From Rhizobium sp. 16-449-1b (lineage in GTDB: Bacteria > Pseudomonadota > Alphaproteobacteria > Rhizobiales > Rhizobiaceae), in the NCBI RefSeq assembly GCF_017741935.1, contig NZ_JAGHMH010000013.1, positions 124,001 through 188,000 of the forward strand: DNA of 64,000 nucleotides. The letters are read 5' to 3'. The position numbers were made by a program, and so were the translations under genes. Shown one piece after another: positions 9,048 to 18,367 of this stretch. The notes beneath the pieces are model-generated. The model worked only from the letters and a program-made list of their open reading frames with translations, was not told the DNA's origin and searched no databases. Within the stretch, counting starts at the first letter, position 1. The number at the start of each line of letters is the position of its first letter.

Positions 9048-10094
9048 TTAGTTGCCGATGCCGAGCTTCTTGCAGCCTTCGGCATATTCACCGGTGCAAA
9101 TCTGCTCAGCCGTCTGGATCTTCTTGTCGAAGATTTCCGCCTTGATGTTTTCGGCGGTGACGACGGCCGGGATGAAGAGCTGCGACGGCGTGTTGTAGAG
9201 CGTCGTCTTGGCTTCCGGCTTCTCGCCCTTGATGAGCTGGACAGCCACCTGTGCGGCTGCGGCCGCTACGATCTCGGAAGGCTTGGAGATCGTGTTGTAC
9301 TGGTCGCCCGAGATGATGAGCTGCAGTGCCGCGATCGTCGCATCGTTGCCGGTGACCGGTGGAACAGGGTTGACGCCCGCTGCCTTGAACGCGGCGATTG
9401 CACCACCGCCGGTGCCATCATTGGCGGCAACCACGCCCTTGATATCGGCGCCGAAGCGCGTGATCTGGCCGGCGGCCCATTCCTGCGCCTTCGGCGGCGC
9501 CCATTCCGGCGTGTCGAATTCGGCAAGCGTCTTGTACTTGGATTCCTTCAGGCCGCGATGGATGCCGTCGCGAATGAGGCCGGCGGCCGCGTCTGTCGGC
9601 GAACCGTTGATCTCAAGGACACCGGCGCCATCAGGCACACCGGCCTTCTTCAGATGCTCGACAAGCGACTTGGCAATCGCGTAGCCGATACCTTCATTGT
9701 CGAAGGAAACGTAGAAATCAACCGGCTTGTCCGGGATCGGGCGATCATAGGCGATCACCTTGACGTCCTGGGACTGGGCAAGTTCCACAAGGCCTGCGGC
9801 TGCGGCGGAGTCGACCGGATCGAGGACCACGACCTTGGCGCCCTGCGCAATCACCGAGTTGAACTGTTGCTGCTGCAGCGATGCATCGCCATTGGCGTTC
9901 TGGTAGACGACGGTGCACTTGGCGCACAGCTTTTCCATCTCGGCCTTGAAGCCCGGAAAGTCGTGCTGCTCATAGCGGGTCGACGCCTGATCGGGCATCA
10001 GGAACGCCACCGTGGACGCTTCCTGGGCGAATGCTGCTCCGCCGAGCGCCATCAGCATGGTCGCCGACATCAGGGAAAGTTTGCGATAGGTCAT
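9048..10094 (-). CDS. Periplasmic sugar-binding protein, XylF-like (pentitol importer)
   Basis: 348 residues from MTYRKL, preceded by GGAGGAG; an in-frame upstream ATG is rejected because it lacks a ribosome binding site and breaks the signal peptide. The signal peptide is cleaved near residue 23 (GGAAFA-QEA). The mature protein is a type I periplasmic binding protein of the Peripla_BP_4 family; the segments VAFLMPD, VLDPVDS, VIAYDRPI and YVSFDNE match XylF-type proteins. It is the first gene of the operon, facing the LacI gene across a spacer with a perfect palindrome. The likely ligand is ribitol or another pentitol, judged from the dehydrogenase and kinase downstream. Confidence 0.9.
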   Translation of the reverse strand: MTYRKLSLMSATMLMALGGAAFAQEASTVAFLMPDQASTRYEQHDFPGFKAEMEKLCAKCTVVYQNANGDASLQQQQFNSVIAQGAKVVVLDPVDSAAAAGLVELAQSQDVKVIAYDRPIPDKPVDFYVSFDNEGIGYAIAKSLVEHLKKAGVPDGAGVLEINGSPTDAAAGLIRDGIHRGLKESKYKTLAEFDTPEWAPPKAQEWAAGQITRFGADIKGVVAANDGTGGGAIAAFKAAGVNPVPPVTGNDATIAALQLIISGDQYNTISKPSEIVAAAAAQVAVQLIKGEKPEAKTTLYNTPSQLFIPAVVTAENIKAEIFDKKIQTAEQICTGEYAEGCKKLGIGN

Positions 10095-10263
10095 GTTCTC
10101 CTCCTTAATTGACCAACGGCAAGGTTCGGCCATTGCCGCAACATCGGCCTGACGCGCGATGCGTCATTGCCCCAAGCCGCAACTCGACGAGAGCCGCACG
10201 GCAAAGAGGACCACCAATAGCTGCGAAATCACCTCCCGGTGCCAGCCTCCTAGCTGACACGTA

Positions 10264-10295
10264 TCATCGATTGAGCGCATTTGCTCAATCGATGA
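10264..10295. promoter_or_regulatory. Palindromic operator candidate for the divergent LacI regulator
   Basis: A perfect inverted repeat with 13-bp arms (TCATCGATTGAGC and GCTCAATCGATGA) around the 6-bp centre GCATTT. It lies in the 255-bp spacer between the binding-protein gene and the LacI-family gene, 55 bp before the latter. Dyads of this size in a divergent spacer are typical LacI-family binding sites. Binding here could repress both directions. Confidence 0.65.
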
Positions 10296-10349
10296 AGCAA
10301 GATTTGCCACTTCTCTCGTTTGATGTCAAGTTAGCGCCCGATACAGGAG

Positions 10350-11369
10350 ATGAGAATTTTGAGTCTGGACAGGCAGCAGAAGCGAACGACGATCTACGAC
10401 CTTGCGGAACTTGCGGGCACATCTGCGAGCGCGGTCAGCGCTGTCTTGAACGGAAACTGGAAGAAGCGGCGCATCAGCAAGCAGCTTGCTGAGAAGATAA
10501 CGCGCATAGCCGAGGAGCAGGGTTACGCGCTCAATATGCAGGCAAGTCTCCTGCGCCGCGAGAAGTCGCACATCATCGGCATGATCGTTCCCAAATATGA
10601 CAACCGGTATTTCGGCTCGATCGTCGAGCTCTTCGAGACGATGGCGCGTGACAAGGGCCTCTTCCCGCTCATCACATGCACGCGACGCGACCCCGCGCTC
10701 GAGATCGAGGCTGCTCGAACGATGCTCTCGTATCAAGTGGATTGCGTGATCGCGACAGGTGCTACCGACCCCGACAGGATCACCGAGCTTTGTGCCGCCG
10801 CCGGCGTGCGCACGATCAACCTCGATCTGCCCGGCAAACTCGCTCCATCCGTCATTTCCGACAATTTCGCAGGCGCCCGCGAGCTGACGCGGAGAATTCT
10901 CGTCAGCTGCCATCAACGCTTTGGCGCCATGGAGCCGCTGATGTTCGTCGGTGGCCGCGGCGGCGATCACAACACGATGGAGCGTTTGAGGGGCTTTCGC
11001 CAGGCACATGCGGATCACGGGATCGACCTTGAGGACCACAGGGTCATCGCCTGTGGCTATGCCCCCGAAAAGGCGCAAAGCGCGCTCCAAGAGCGCGCCG
11101 CCAGCGGCTTGCCCTTTTCGAGAGGCATGTTCGTCAACTCCACGATCACGCTTGAAGGCGTGCTGCGCTGGGTGCGGCTCGCCGGACCTGTCAGCGAACA
11201 GGAATTCGCTCTCGGTTGCTTCGACTACGACCCTCTCGTCGCCCTCCTCGGCGACAACATCGAGATGGTCCGCCAAGATGTGCCAGCAATGCTGACCCGG
11301 ATGTTTGAGCTCATTGAGCTCGGAAACTTTGAGCCAAACGTGTCCGAAATCCCGCCCGTTCTAAGGTAA
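10350..11369 (+). CDS. LacI-family transcriptional regulator of the pentitol operon
   Basis: 339 residues. N-terminal LacI helix-turn-helix about residues 13-60 (TIYDLAELAGTSASAVSAVL, hinge region with ITRIAEEQGYALN), followed by a periplasmic-binding-protein-like effector domain (HIIGMIVPKYDNRYFGSIVE onward). It is divergent from the binding-protein gene, and the shared spacer holds a strong palindrome, so it most likely represses the importer, dehydrogenase and kinase genes and responds to the pentitol or its product. Two adjacent ATG-like starts are possible within a few codons; the listed one includes the whole DNA-binding domain. The gene ends 3 bp before the convergent thuA-like gene. 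Confidence 0.9.
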   Translation: MRILSLDRQQKRTTIYDLAELAGTSASAVSAVLNGNWKKRRISKQLAEKITRIAEEQGYALNMQASLLRREKSHIIGMIVPKYDNRYFGSIVELFETMARDKGLFPLITCTRRDPALEIEAARTMLSYQVDCVIATGATDPDRITELCAAAGVRTINLDLPGKLAPSVISDNFAGARELTRRILVSCHQRFGAMEPLMFVGGRGGDHNTMERLRGFRQAHADHGIDLEDHRVIACGYAPEKAQSALQERAASGLPFSRGMFVNSTITLEGVLRWVRLAGPVSEQEFALGCFDYDPLVALLGDNIEMVRQDVPAMLTRMFELIELGNFEPNVSEIPPVLR

Positions 11370-11372
11370 GTA

Positions 11373-12014
11373 TTACCGCGCGGCCCAGAGAGCACCGCGC
11401 CTGAAGATTTCATACATCTGCGGCACATCGAATTCCCTCGCAGCATGGCCAAGCGACGAGTAGAAAACGCGGCCTTTGCCATACATGCGCTTCCAGACAA
11501 CAGGCATGGTGACGCCATCGATCCAATAAGCCTGTTCACCGGTAAAGGTCGTCGTCGCCAGCACATCGTTCGACGGGTCGACATGCATGTAATACTGCTC
11601 GGAACTGTAGCGAAAATCAGCAATCCCCGCCATCAGCGGATCGTCCGGCCGGGTGATATTGACGGTGTAGTCGATAATGTTGCCGGGATGGGCAACCCAC
11701 TGCCCTCCCACGATAAACTGATAATCGGTTGAATCGCGAAAGCTGTCGCCGGCGCCTCCATGATAGCCGGCAAAACCAACGCCACTTTCGATCGCCTGCG
11801 CCAGACCTTTGACTTCCTCTTTTTCGATCTTCGACATTGTCACGATCGGCACGATGAGGCTGAAGTCCTTCAGGTCAGGGTTCGCAAACATGCTTGTCGT
11901 CGGCTCCACCAGAACGTCAAACCCCTCCTTCTCAAGGAGATCCCTGACGATAACCGAGCATTGCTCGGGCTCGTGGCCTGCCCAGCCACCCCAGACGATC
12001 AGCGCTTTACGCAT
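11373..12014 (-). CDS. ThuA-like domain protein
   Basis: 213 residues with an AGGAGG ribosome binding site 7 nt before the start. The protein has the ThuA/class I glutamine-amidotransferase-like fold: [16 protein letters not shown] at the N-terminus, the central [16 protein letters not shown] segment, and [16 protein letters not shown] near the end. ThuA works with the Gfo/Idh dehydrogenase ThuB in rhizobial trehalose and related disaccharide use, apparently at the 3-keto sugar stage, but its chemistry is not firmly established. Here it is the last gene of an operon that also holds a Gfo/Idh protein, so a role on an oxidised galactoside or its product is plausible. No signal peptide is visible. 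Confidence 0.85.
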   Translation of the reverse strand: MRKALIVWGGWAGHEPEQCSVIVRDLLEKEGFDVLVEPTTSMFANPDLKDFSLIVPIVTMSKIEKEEVKGLAQAIESGVGFAGYHGGAGDSFRDSTDYQFIVGGQWVAHPGNIIDYTVNITRPDDPLMAGIADFRYSSEQYYMHVDPSNDVLATTTFTGEQAYWIDGVTMPVVWKRMYGKGRVFYSSLGHAAREFDVPQMYEIFRRGALWAAR

Positions 12015-12103
12015 CCTGTTTCCTCCTGAATGTTACCTGCCGAGCATTCCGTCGACGAGAGATTGAGAAAGGGCAGCGGGTCGATCCATCTGTCCGCTCC
12101 GGA

Positions 12104-14110
12104 TCAACCGTGCTCAAGCCACTGAACCTCCGCCGGCGTCAGGCTTATCTGCGCGGCGTTGAGGCTATGACGCAGCTCGGAAAGAGTGGCAGGACCGATC
12201 AACGGGATCACCGGCCACGGCTGGTTGAGCACATAGGCAAGCGCGATCTGGATCGGGTCTTTACCAAGGCGCCGGCCGAGCTCCTCAGCTCTCGCCTTGC
12301 GCTCGAAGTTGAGGTCCGAGTACCAGGCGCGGGCGAGCTCCGGATCCGACATATTCCCCGGTGCGGATCGATCGGTGAAAAAGCCTCTGGCCTGGCTGGA
12401 CCATGCGAAGTTGATGACCTTCTTCTCCTTCAGCCAGCTCTTCCAATCCGCATCGGACGAAGCAATGCATCCGGACCACACCGGATTGACCATCTCGGCG
12501 AGCGAGAAATTGTTGGAGAGCACACTCGGTCTCGTTTTTCCCGTGCGCTCGGCATACTCGATCGCCTGGTCCATCCGCTCGCGCGTCCAGTTCGACCCGC
12601 CGATCGGGCCACGGATGCGCCCTGCCCGCACCTCCTCATCCATGGCGTCAACGAATTCGCCGACCGGGATGTCGGGATTGTCGCGGTGCATGAAATAGAC
12701 GTCGACATAATCCGTCTGCATGCGCTCGAGGCTGATGGTCAGCTGCTTGGCGATCACGTCGGGATAGCAGAGCGGCGAATGCGCGCCCTTTTCGATAATC
12801 ACCACATCGTCGCGCACGCCGCGACTGCGCACCCACTCACCAATCAGCCGGTCCTGCGTCCCGCCGCCATACTGGAACGCGGAATCGATGAGGTTGCCAC
12901 CCGCCTCGTAGAATTCGTCGAGAGCGATCGATGCGCCAGGAAAGGTCGAAAACAGCATCATGCCGAGTGCCAGCATGGACGTTTCCTTTTCGACACCTGG
13001 GATGTGTGCTCTCGGCACCATCAGCTGCTTGCGGGTAAGCGCCTCGCCCGTTAGCGTCCGGGTGCGGACAGCAGGCGTTTCCAGCTTGTATTCCAGGCCG
13101 ATTGCCGCACGCCACTTGTCCATGACCTTGAGATTGCCGAGCGTGTCGGCGACTGTCATGCCGGGATAGGCAAACTCGCGCCGTTCTTCCCGGATCGCAG
13201 CCGCCGCCGCATCGACCTCGAAACTGTAGACATGGCGCGGTTCGTCAACCGCGATGTCCTGCCGCTTGCCTGTGGCATCGAACAGCCGGATGATCGCGGT
13301 CCCACCCTGCTTGCCGGCGGCGAACCAGAACTGGTCGATCTCGATCGAACCTTCTGTACCGAAGATGCGCAGCACATTGTCCTGCGCCAGCGACACCGAG
13401 CAGGCGACTTCGGCGATGATGCCGTTCGGAAAGCGCAGGATGGCGGCGCTCCATTCGTCGACACCGGTCGAGCCGAGATGACCGACGGCGAAAACCTGGT
13501 CCGGCTCGATGATGCCGTGCGGTTCGGCAATGCCGGCGACGAGCCGCGCCATCGAGACCGGATAACCGCCGACATCGAGAATGCCGCCACCGGCAAGATC
13601 ATTGGCAAACAGCCGATGATCCTTCTCGAAAGGCTTTGCGAAACCGAAGCTCGACTTGATCATGCGGACGTCGCCGATCGCCTTGTCCTTCAAGAGCGCG
13701 ATCAGCTTCAGCGTCAGCGGATGAAGCCTATACATATAGGCTTCGCCGAGGAAGGTGCCGGCTTCGCGGGCGGCGGTCTGCATGGCCTCCGCCTCCGCGG
13801 CGGAAAGGCCGAGCGGCTTTTCGCACAGCACATGCTTGCCGGCCTTTGCCGCCTTGATCGCCCATTCGGCATGGGTCGGATGCGGCGTTGCGATGTAGAT
13901 CGCATCAACATCGGGATCGGCAAGCAGCGCCTCGTAGCCCTTGATGACGCGCGCGCCGGGGAAGCGTTCCGCCAGCCCCGGCCGTGATGGGTCACGCGTT
14001 GCGATCGCCTCGACGCGTCCGGTTTTCGATTGGGCGACGCCTGCAAAGAAGTCAGCCGCGATCCGGCCGGGGCCAAGGATGCCCCAGCGAAGTCTATCCG
14101 TATCGGTCAT
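12104..14110 (-). CDS. Fusion of Gfo/Idh/MocA dehydrogenase and aldo/keto reductase
   Basis: 668 residues, about twice the usual length of either family. Residues 1 to about 335 form a Gfo/Idh/MocA oxidoreductase: Rossmann motif GILGPGRIA near 10-18, CEKPLG near 95-100, and the C-terminal beta-sheet domain. After a short linker (about 336-377), residues from about 378 form an aldo/keto reductase barrel with all four tetrad residues: Asp in NLIDSAF, Tyr in FQYGGG, Lys in IIEKGAH and His in FMHRDNP. Both halves are intact, with no stop or frameshift. Coupling two NAD(P)-dependent oxidoreductases suggests a paired oxidation and reduction on a sugar or internal cofactor recycling. It lies 49 bp after the GH42 gene and before the ThuA-like gene. 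Confidence 0.88.
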   Translation of the reverse strand: MTDTDRLRWGILGPGRIAADFFAGVAQSKTGRVEAIATRDPSRPGLAERFPGARVIKGYEALLADPDVDAIYIATPHPTHAEWAIKAAKAGKHVLCEKPLGLSAAEAEAMQTAAREAGTFLGEAYMYRLHPLTLKLIALLKDKAIGDVRMIKSSFGFAKPFEKDHRLFANDLAGGGILDVGGYPVSMARLVAGIAEPHGIIEPDQVFAVGHLGSTGVDEWSAAILRFPNGIIAEVACSVSLAQDNVLRIFGTEGSIEIDQFWFAAGKQGGTAIIRLFDATGKRQDIAVDEPRHVYSFEVDAAAAAIREERREFAYPGMTVADTLGNLKVMDKWRAAIGLEYKLETPAVRTRTLTGEALTRKQLMVPRAHIPGVEKETSMLALGMMLFSTFPGASIALDEFYEAGGNLIDSAFQYGGGTQDRLIGEWVRSRGVRDDVVIIEKGAHSPLCYPDVIAKQLTISLERMQTDYVDVYFMHRDNPDIPVGEFVDAMDEEVRAGRIRGPIGGSNWTRERMDQAIEYAERTGKTRPSVLSNNFSLAEMVNPVWSGCIASSDADWKSWLKEKKVINFAWSSQARGFFTDRSAPGNMSDPELARAWYSDLNFERKARAEELGRRLGKDPIQIALAYVLNQPWPVIPLIGPATLSELRHSLNAAQISLTPAEVQWLEHG

Positions 14111-14159
14111 GTCCTGTTCCTAATCTGCCAGGCCGCCGGCCCTCCGGCGCCCGGTCGTT

Positions 14160-16298
14160 TCAAGAAAGCTGAACAACGGCGCAGCCGTAGCCGTCGAGCG
14201 TTAGTGTGCCGTCCACTGGCGTATTCGCATCGAGCAGATTGATGCCAACAGGAACGCGTTCGATCCGGGCGGGCTTGTCCAGGTAATTCTGGATGAATAG
14301 CAGGCGGCGATCGTCATTCATGCGCATGGTCACCTCGACCCCCTCGGGCAGATCCGCCACCAGCGGCGTGACGCCAGCATCGGTAAACAAGCGCTCGGAA
14401 AGCGCCTCCGTCAGATCCGGCGTGAGGTAGGTGCCGAGATAGATCACGCGGCCCTTGCCGACGGCACGGGATGTCGCCATAGGCGTTCCCTCGGCGTAAC
14501 GGTTGGACCAGACGGCGATGGGCTCGACATCGGCATCGATCGCAAGGTTCTCGTAGAAATGGCCGGCCGTCAGTTCGCGGTTACCGATCTTGAAGCGGCG
14601 TTCGCGCCGATGCGATTCCGCCGGACGATTTGGCGGCACGACCAGACCGCCGGATCGCTCCATGACCTCGAACAGCCCTTTGGCGCCAGGCGCGGTCAGC
14701 CGACCAAAATCCTCGACACGCACGCCGGTCAGCCGCGAGAGCGAGGATCCTGGCGCCGTCTCGCGGATGACATGGTTGTTTTCATCGCGCGTTCCCGTGC
14801 GGGCGCCGATCACCACCGTGCCACCCTGCTCCGCAAAAGTTTGTAGCCGCTCTGTCCACTCATCCTTCCACATGACCCAATGCGGCACGTAGAGGAGCTT
14901 CAGCTTCGAAAGATCGTCCTCGGGATGGATGAAGCCGCAGGCAATGCCACGATCATAGCAATATTGATGCAGCAGCACCGCATCGTCCTGCGGGCTCGGA
15001 AGGCCGATCGAATAGGTCTTGTGAGCTTCCTGATTGTCGAAATCGGACCCGGCGATACCGACATCCATACGCACGTAGGTACCTAGGATCGTGTCCTTAA
15101 GCGCCGTCATTTCAGTGGCGAATTGCTTCGCCTCCTCGTAGCGATGGCGACCGATGTCATCGTGATCGATGATGCCCATCCAGTAGATCTCGGCGCCGAA
15201 ATGCGCCGGGCGCCAGCGGAAGAACATCAGCCCGTCGGCACCGCGCGCGACCGACGACATGGCCATGCGCCGCATCTCGCCCGGTTCCGGCGTCAGTGTG
15301 CAGAAGCCCGGCTGGCTGCCGAAGCCGGATTGCTGTTCGGGCACGATGTAGTTGCCGGAGAACCCGCGGCAGATATCGAGATGCAGCGCCTGGACCTTGG
15401 CGTGGTTGCCGATGCGCTGGAACTCGTCGTAAAGCATCGGATAAAGATCGTAGCCGACGAAATCGAGATCGGTGGTGAACTGACCACGAAAGTCGATGTC
15501 ACGCAGGCCGCCGAGATTGTGAAAGACGAACCAGCGGGCGTTGACGCTGCGCAGGATCTCGACCTGATCGTGCTGGAAGCGCGCCGTCGAGAAGGCCAGG
15601 AAACGGTGATAGTCCTGCAGATGCCCGGGGCTCGCGAAGGTCGGTCCAAAATCGATGGGCAGCACGACCTGGTCGAAGCTCTGGTAAGCCGTTGCCCAGA
15701 AGTCTCCGCCCCACGCATGATTGAGCTTGCCGATCTCACCGTATCTGTCGGCGAGATAAAGCTGGAATTCGCTGAGCGTGGCGTCTGAAAAACTCTCCGG
15801 CATGCTCGTATTGAGCTCGTTGTCAGTCTGCCAGCCGATGACGCTTTCATTGTCGCGGTAGTGCTCGGCCATGGCCTTGGTAATGCGCCGGCTATGCTCG
15901 CGAAAGACGGGGCTTGCGGTGTCGCAATGCTGGCGCGAGCCGTGGCTCATCGGCCTGCCCTTGCCATCGACGCGCAGGATCTCTGGATGAGCGACCGTCA
16001 GCCATCGCGGCGGCGTGGCCGTCGGCGTGCACATGATCGTGTCGATGCCGTGCCTGGCGAGAACCGCGATTGCCCGGTCGAAGAGATCGAAATCGAAGCG
16101 GCCGAGTTCCGGCTCAAGGATATGCCAGGCGAATTCCGCCATGCGCACTACATTGAAGCCGGCCTTGGTCATGCGCTCGGCATCGCGCTCCCAGTAACTC
16201 TCGTCGACATGCTCGGGATAATGCGGCGCGCCTACGAGGAAGCGATCGGTCTTCACCGGGTTCCAGACGGAGATTTTTGCGGATTTCTGTTCAGACAC
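14160..16298 (-). CDS. GH42 beta-galactosidase
   Basis: 712 residues from a GTG start. The frame is open upstream to an ATG at 16364, but that would overlap 47 bp of the ATPase gene and add a non-family leader. Glycoside hydrolase 42: N-terminal TIM barrel starting FLVGAPHYPEHV, acid/base Glu about residue 161 in GWQTDNELN, and the likely nucleophile Glu in FGAEIYW after GLMFFRWRP. A trimerisation (glutamine-amidotransferase-like) domain and a small C-terminal beta domain follow. No signal peptide, so it is cytoplasmic and acts on imported galactosides. It follows the importer genes in the same operon, which makes a galactoside or galacto-oligosaccharide the likely imported substrate. Which galactoside is not visible. 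Confidence 0.92.
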   Translation of the reverse strand: MSEQKSAKISVWNPVKTDRFLVGAPHYPEHVDESYWERDAERMTKAGFNVVRMAEFAWHILEPELGRFDFDLFDRAIAVLARHGIDTIMCTPTATPPRWLTVAHPEILRVDGKGRPMSHGSRQHCDTASPVFREHSRRITKAMAEHYRDNESVIGWQTDNELNTSMPESFSDATLSEFQLYLADRYGEIGKLNHAWGGDFWATAYQSFDQVVLPIDFGPTFASPGHLQDYHRFLAFSTARFQHDQVEILRSVNARWFVFHNLGGLRDIDFRGQFTTDLDFVGYDLYPMLYDEFQRIGNHAKVQALHLDICRGFSGNYIVPEQQSGFGSQPGFCTLTPEPGEMRRMAMSSVARGADGLMFFRWRPAHFGAEIYWMGIIDHDDIGRHRYEEAKQFATEMTALKDTILGTYVRMDVGIAGSDFDNQEAHKTYSIGLPSPQDDAVLLHQYCYDRGIACGFIHPEDDLSKLKLLYVPHWVMWKDEWTERLQTFAEQGGTVVIGARTGTRDENNHVIRETAPGSSLSRLTGVRVEDFGRLTAPGAKGLFEVMERSGGLVVPPNRPAESHRRERRFKIGNRELTAGHFYENLAIDADVEPIAVWSNRYAEGTPMATSRAVGKGRVIYLGTYLTPDLTEALSERLFTDAGVTPLVADLPEGVEVTMRMNDDRRLLFIQNYLDKPARIERVPVGINLLDANTPVDGTLTLDGYGCAVVQLS

Positions 16299-16317
16299 GA
16301 TCGTCGATCCCAATCTT

Positions 16318-17463
16318 TTATTTGTCGAGGATTGTCTTGCGGGCGCTGATCGTGCGTCCGCCATCCGATGCGAAGAGATAGAGTTCGGAAGGATCGAGCT
16401 TCAGCGTCACCGTCTGGTCCGCCTTGAAGGGCGCGACATAGCTGAGTTGGACGGTGATATTGCCGGTGCCGCTTTCCGAGGCGACGGTGCGAAGGTTGCC
16501 GGCGTCGACATAGAGGATCGTCTCCCGGCCGAGATGCTCGACGAGACGGATAGCGCCGCCGACGACACCGCTCGACGATCCGTCCTGCACCACCGAAATG
16601 TTTTCCGGACGAACGCCAAGCGTCAGGCTGGCTCCCTTCTGCAGCACCGCCGGGTTGGCGAGCGTGACCGTCACCGGCGCAAGGCCGGGAGCCGACACGC
16701 GAACCTCTTGACCGGAGACATCATCGACCGTGACCGAGAGGAAGTTCATCCGCGGCGCCCCAAGGAAGCCGGCCACGAAGAGATTGTCGGGGTTGCGATA
16801 AAGCTCGAGCGGCGAGCCGACCTGCTCGATATTGCCCTGGTTGAGAACGACGATGCGGCTTGCCATGGTCATGGCCTCCACCTGGTCGTGCGTCACATAG
16901 ACCATGGTCGCGCCGAGCTCGGCATGCAGGCTGGAGAGTTCGACGCGCATCTGCGTTCTTAGCGCCGCATCGAGGTTCGACAACGGTTCGTCGAACAGGA
17001 AGACGTCGGGCGAGCGGGTGATTGCCCGGCCGATCGCCACGCGCTGGCGCTGGCCGCCGGAGAGCTGCTTCGGTCGTTTCTCCAGCTGGTCGGTGATGCG
17101 CAGTATCCTGGCTGCGCGGGCAACGGCTGCGTCTATCTCCGCCTTCGGCCGCTTCGCCATGCGCAAGCCAAAACCCATGTTTTCGGCAACCGTCATGTGC
17201 GGGTAAAGCGCGTAGGACTGGAAAACCATGGCGATACCGCGGTCACCAGGCTCCTCGCGACTGACATCGCGCCCGTTGATGAGGATCTGCCCGGAGCTGA
17301 TCCCTTCAAGGCCGGCAATGGTTTTCAGGAGCGTGGACTTGCCGCAGCCGGACGGGCCGACCATGACGATGAACTCGCCTTCGGCCACCGAGAGATCGAT
17401 CCCTCTCAGCGCGTGATAGGCACCGTAGCTCTTGTTAATCTGTCGCAGTTCGAGGCTGGTCAT
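16318..17463 (-). CDS. Carbohydrate ABC transporter ATPase, MalK/UgpC type
   Basis: 381 residues. Nucleotide-binding domain with Walker A GPSGCGKST (36-44), signature LSGGQRQR, Walker B DVFLFDEPLSNLDAAL and switch histidine in VTHDQVEAM. The C-terminal part is a TOBE/OB regulatory domain typical of MalK/UgpC (LGVRPENISVV). It forms the motor for the two permeases transcribed just upstream. Such ATPases can serve several CUT1 transporters, but this copy lies inside the galactoside operon. Confidence 0.92.
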   Translation of the reverse strand: MTSLELRQINKSYGAYHALRGIDLSVAEGEFIVMVGPSGCGKSTLLKTIAGLEGISSGQILINGRDVSREEPGDRGIAMVFQSYALYPHMTVAENMGFGLRMAKRPKAEIDAAVARAARILRITDQLEKRPKQLSGGQRQRVAIGRAITRSPDVFLFDEPLSNLDAALRTQMRVELSSLHAELGATMVYVTHDQVEAMTMASRIVVLNQGNIEQVGSPLELYRNPDNLFVAGFLGAPRMNFLSVTVDDVSGQEVRVSAPGLAPVTVTLANPAVLQKGASLTLGVRPENISVVQDGSSSGVVGGAIRLVEHLGRETILYVDAGNLRTVASESGTGNITVQLSYVAPFKADQTVTLKLDPSELYLFASDGGRTISARKTILDK

Positions 17464-17515
17464 GCTTCCTGGCTCTCTGCTTTGAAAAATCGGATAGTCG
17501 GATGGTTGCGCGTGA

Positions 17516-18367
17516 TCATCCCTTCACCGCTCCCATCGTCAGGCCGGCGATGAAGTGGCGTTGCATCAGGAAGAACATCACGACAGGCGGGACGGCGACG
17601 ACGATCGTGCCGGCCGAGATCAGGTTCCATGCGGACACCCATTCGCCGCGCAAGTTGGCAAGGCCGGCCGTGACCGGCTTGACGGAATCGCTCACCGTCA
17701 GCACCACCGCCCAGAAATAGTCGTTCCAGATGAAGGTGAAGAGAAGGATGGCGAGCGCGGCAAGTGCTGGACGAACAAGCGGAACGGCAACATGGATCAG
17801 CGTCTGAAATGGTGTCGCTCCCTCGGCTCTTGCCGCCTGGAACAGCTCATCGGGCAAAGCCGCGATGAAGTTGCGCATGAAGAGCGTGGCAAAGCCGGTC
17901 TGGAACGCGATATGGAAGATGATCAGCGCTGTCGTCGTATCGATGAGATCAAGCCGGACCATGAGGTCGCGAACCGGGATCATCATGATCTGGTGCGGCA
18001 GGAAGTTGCCTCCGACGAAGAGCGCGAAGATCAGCATGTTGCCGGGAAAGCGGTATCGCGAAAGGACGTAACCGGAGAGCGTGCTCAACACCAAGACACC
18101 GATCACCGATGGAATGGTGATCGTCAGACTGTTGATGAAATACTGGCCCATCGGCGTCTGCGTGAAGACCGCCTTGTAGTTGTCGATCAGGCCAAACTCG
18201 GTCGGCCAGCCCCACAGGTTCCCGCCCATGACGTCAGCCGTCGAACGGAAGGAGGTCAATATGATCGCGAAGAGTGGGCAGAGCCAGAGAAGCAGAACGA
18301 CCAGCACCAGAAGAAAATAGAACCGGCGATGCCAGACGGCGGTCTCGGGAATAGGACGAGGATACAT
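17516..18367 (-). CDS. Carbohydrate ABC permease, MalG type
   Basis: 283 residues from MYPRPI. The frame is open much further upstream, but that part is the antisense-like reading of the preceding permease. The start overlaps its stop in a TGATG, giving translational coupling. Six membrane segments and the EAA loop EGATPFQTLIHVAVPLVRP mark the MalG family. It pairs with the MalF-type permease to form the channel. Confidence 0.9.
   Translation of the reverse strand: MYPRPIPETAVWHRRFYFLLVLVVLLLWLCPLFAIILTSFRSTADVMGGNLWGWPTEFGLIDNYKAVFTQTPMGQYFINSLTITIPSVIGVLVLSTLSGYVLSRYRFPGNMLIFALFVGGNFLPHQIMMIPVRDLMVRLDLIDTTTALIIFHIAFQTGFATLFMRNFIAALPDELFQAARAEGATPFQTLIHVAVPLVRPALAALAILLFTFIWNDYFWAVVLTVSDSVKPVTAGLANLRGEWVSAWNLISAGTIVVAVPPVVMFFLMQRHFIAGLTMGAVKG

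Noticed and set aside
8991..10112. 373-codon plus-strand frame opposite the XylF-like gene
   Set aside because: Mirror of the binding-protein gene; no ribosome binding site or domain.
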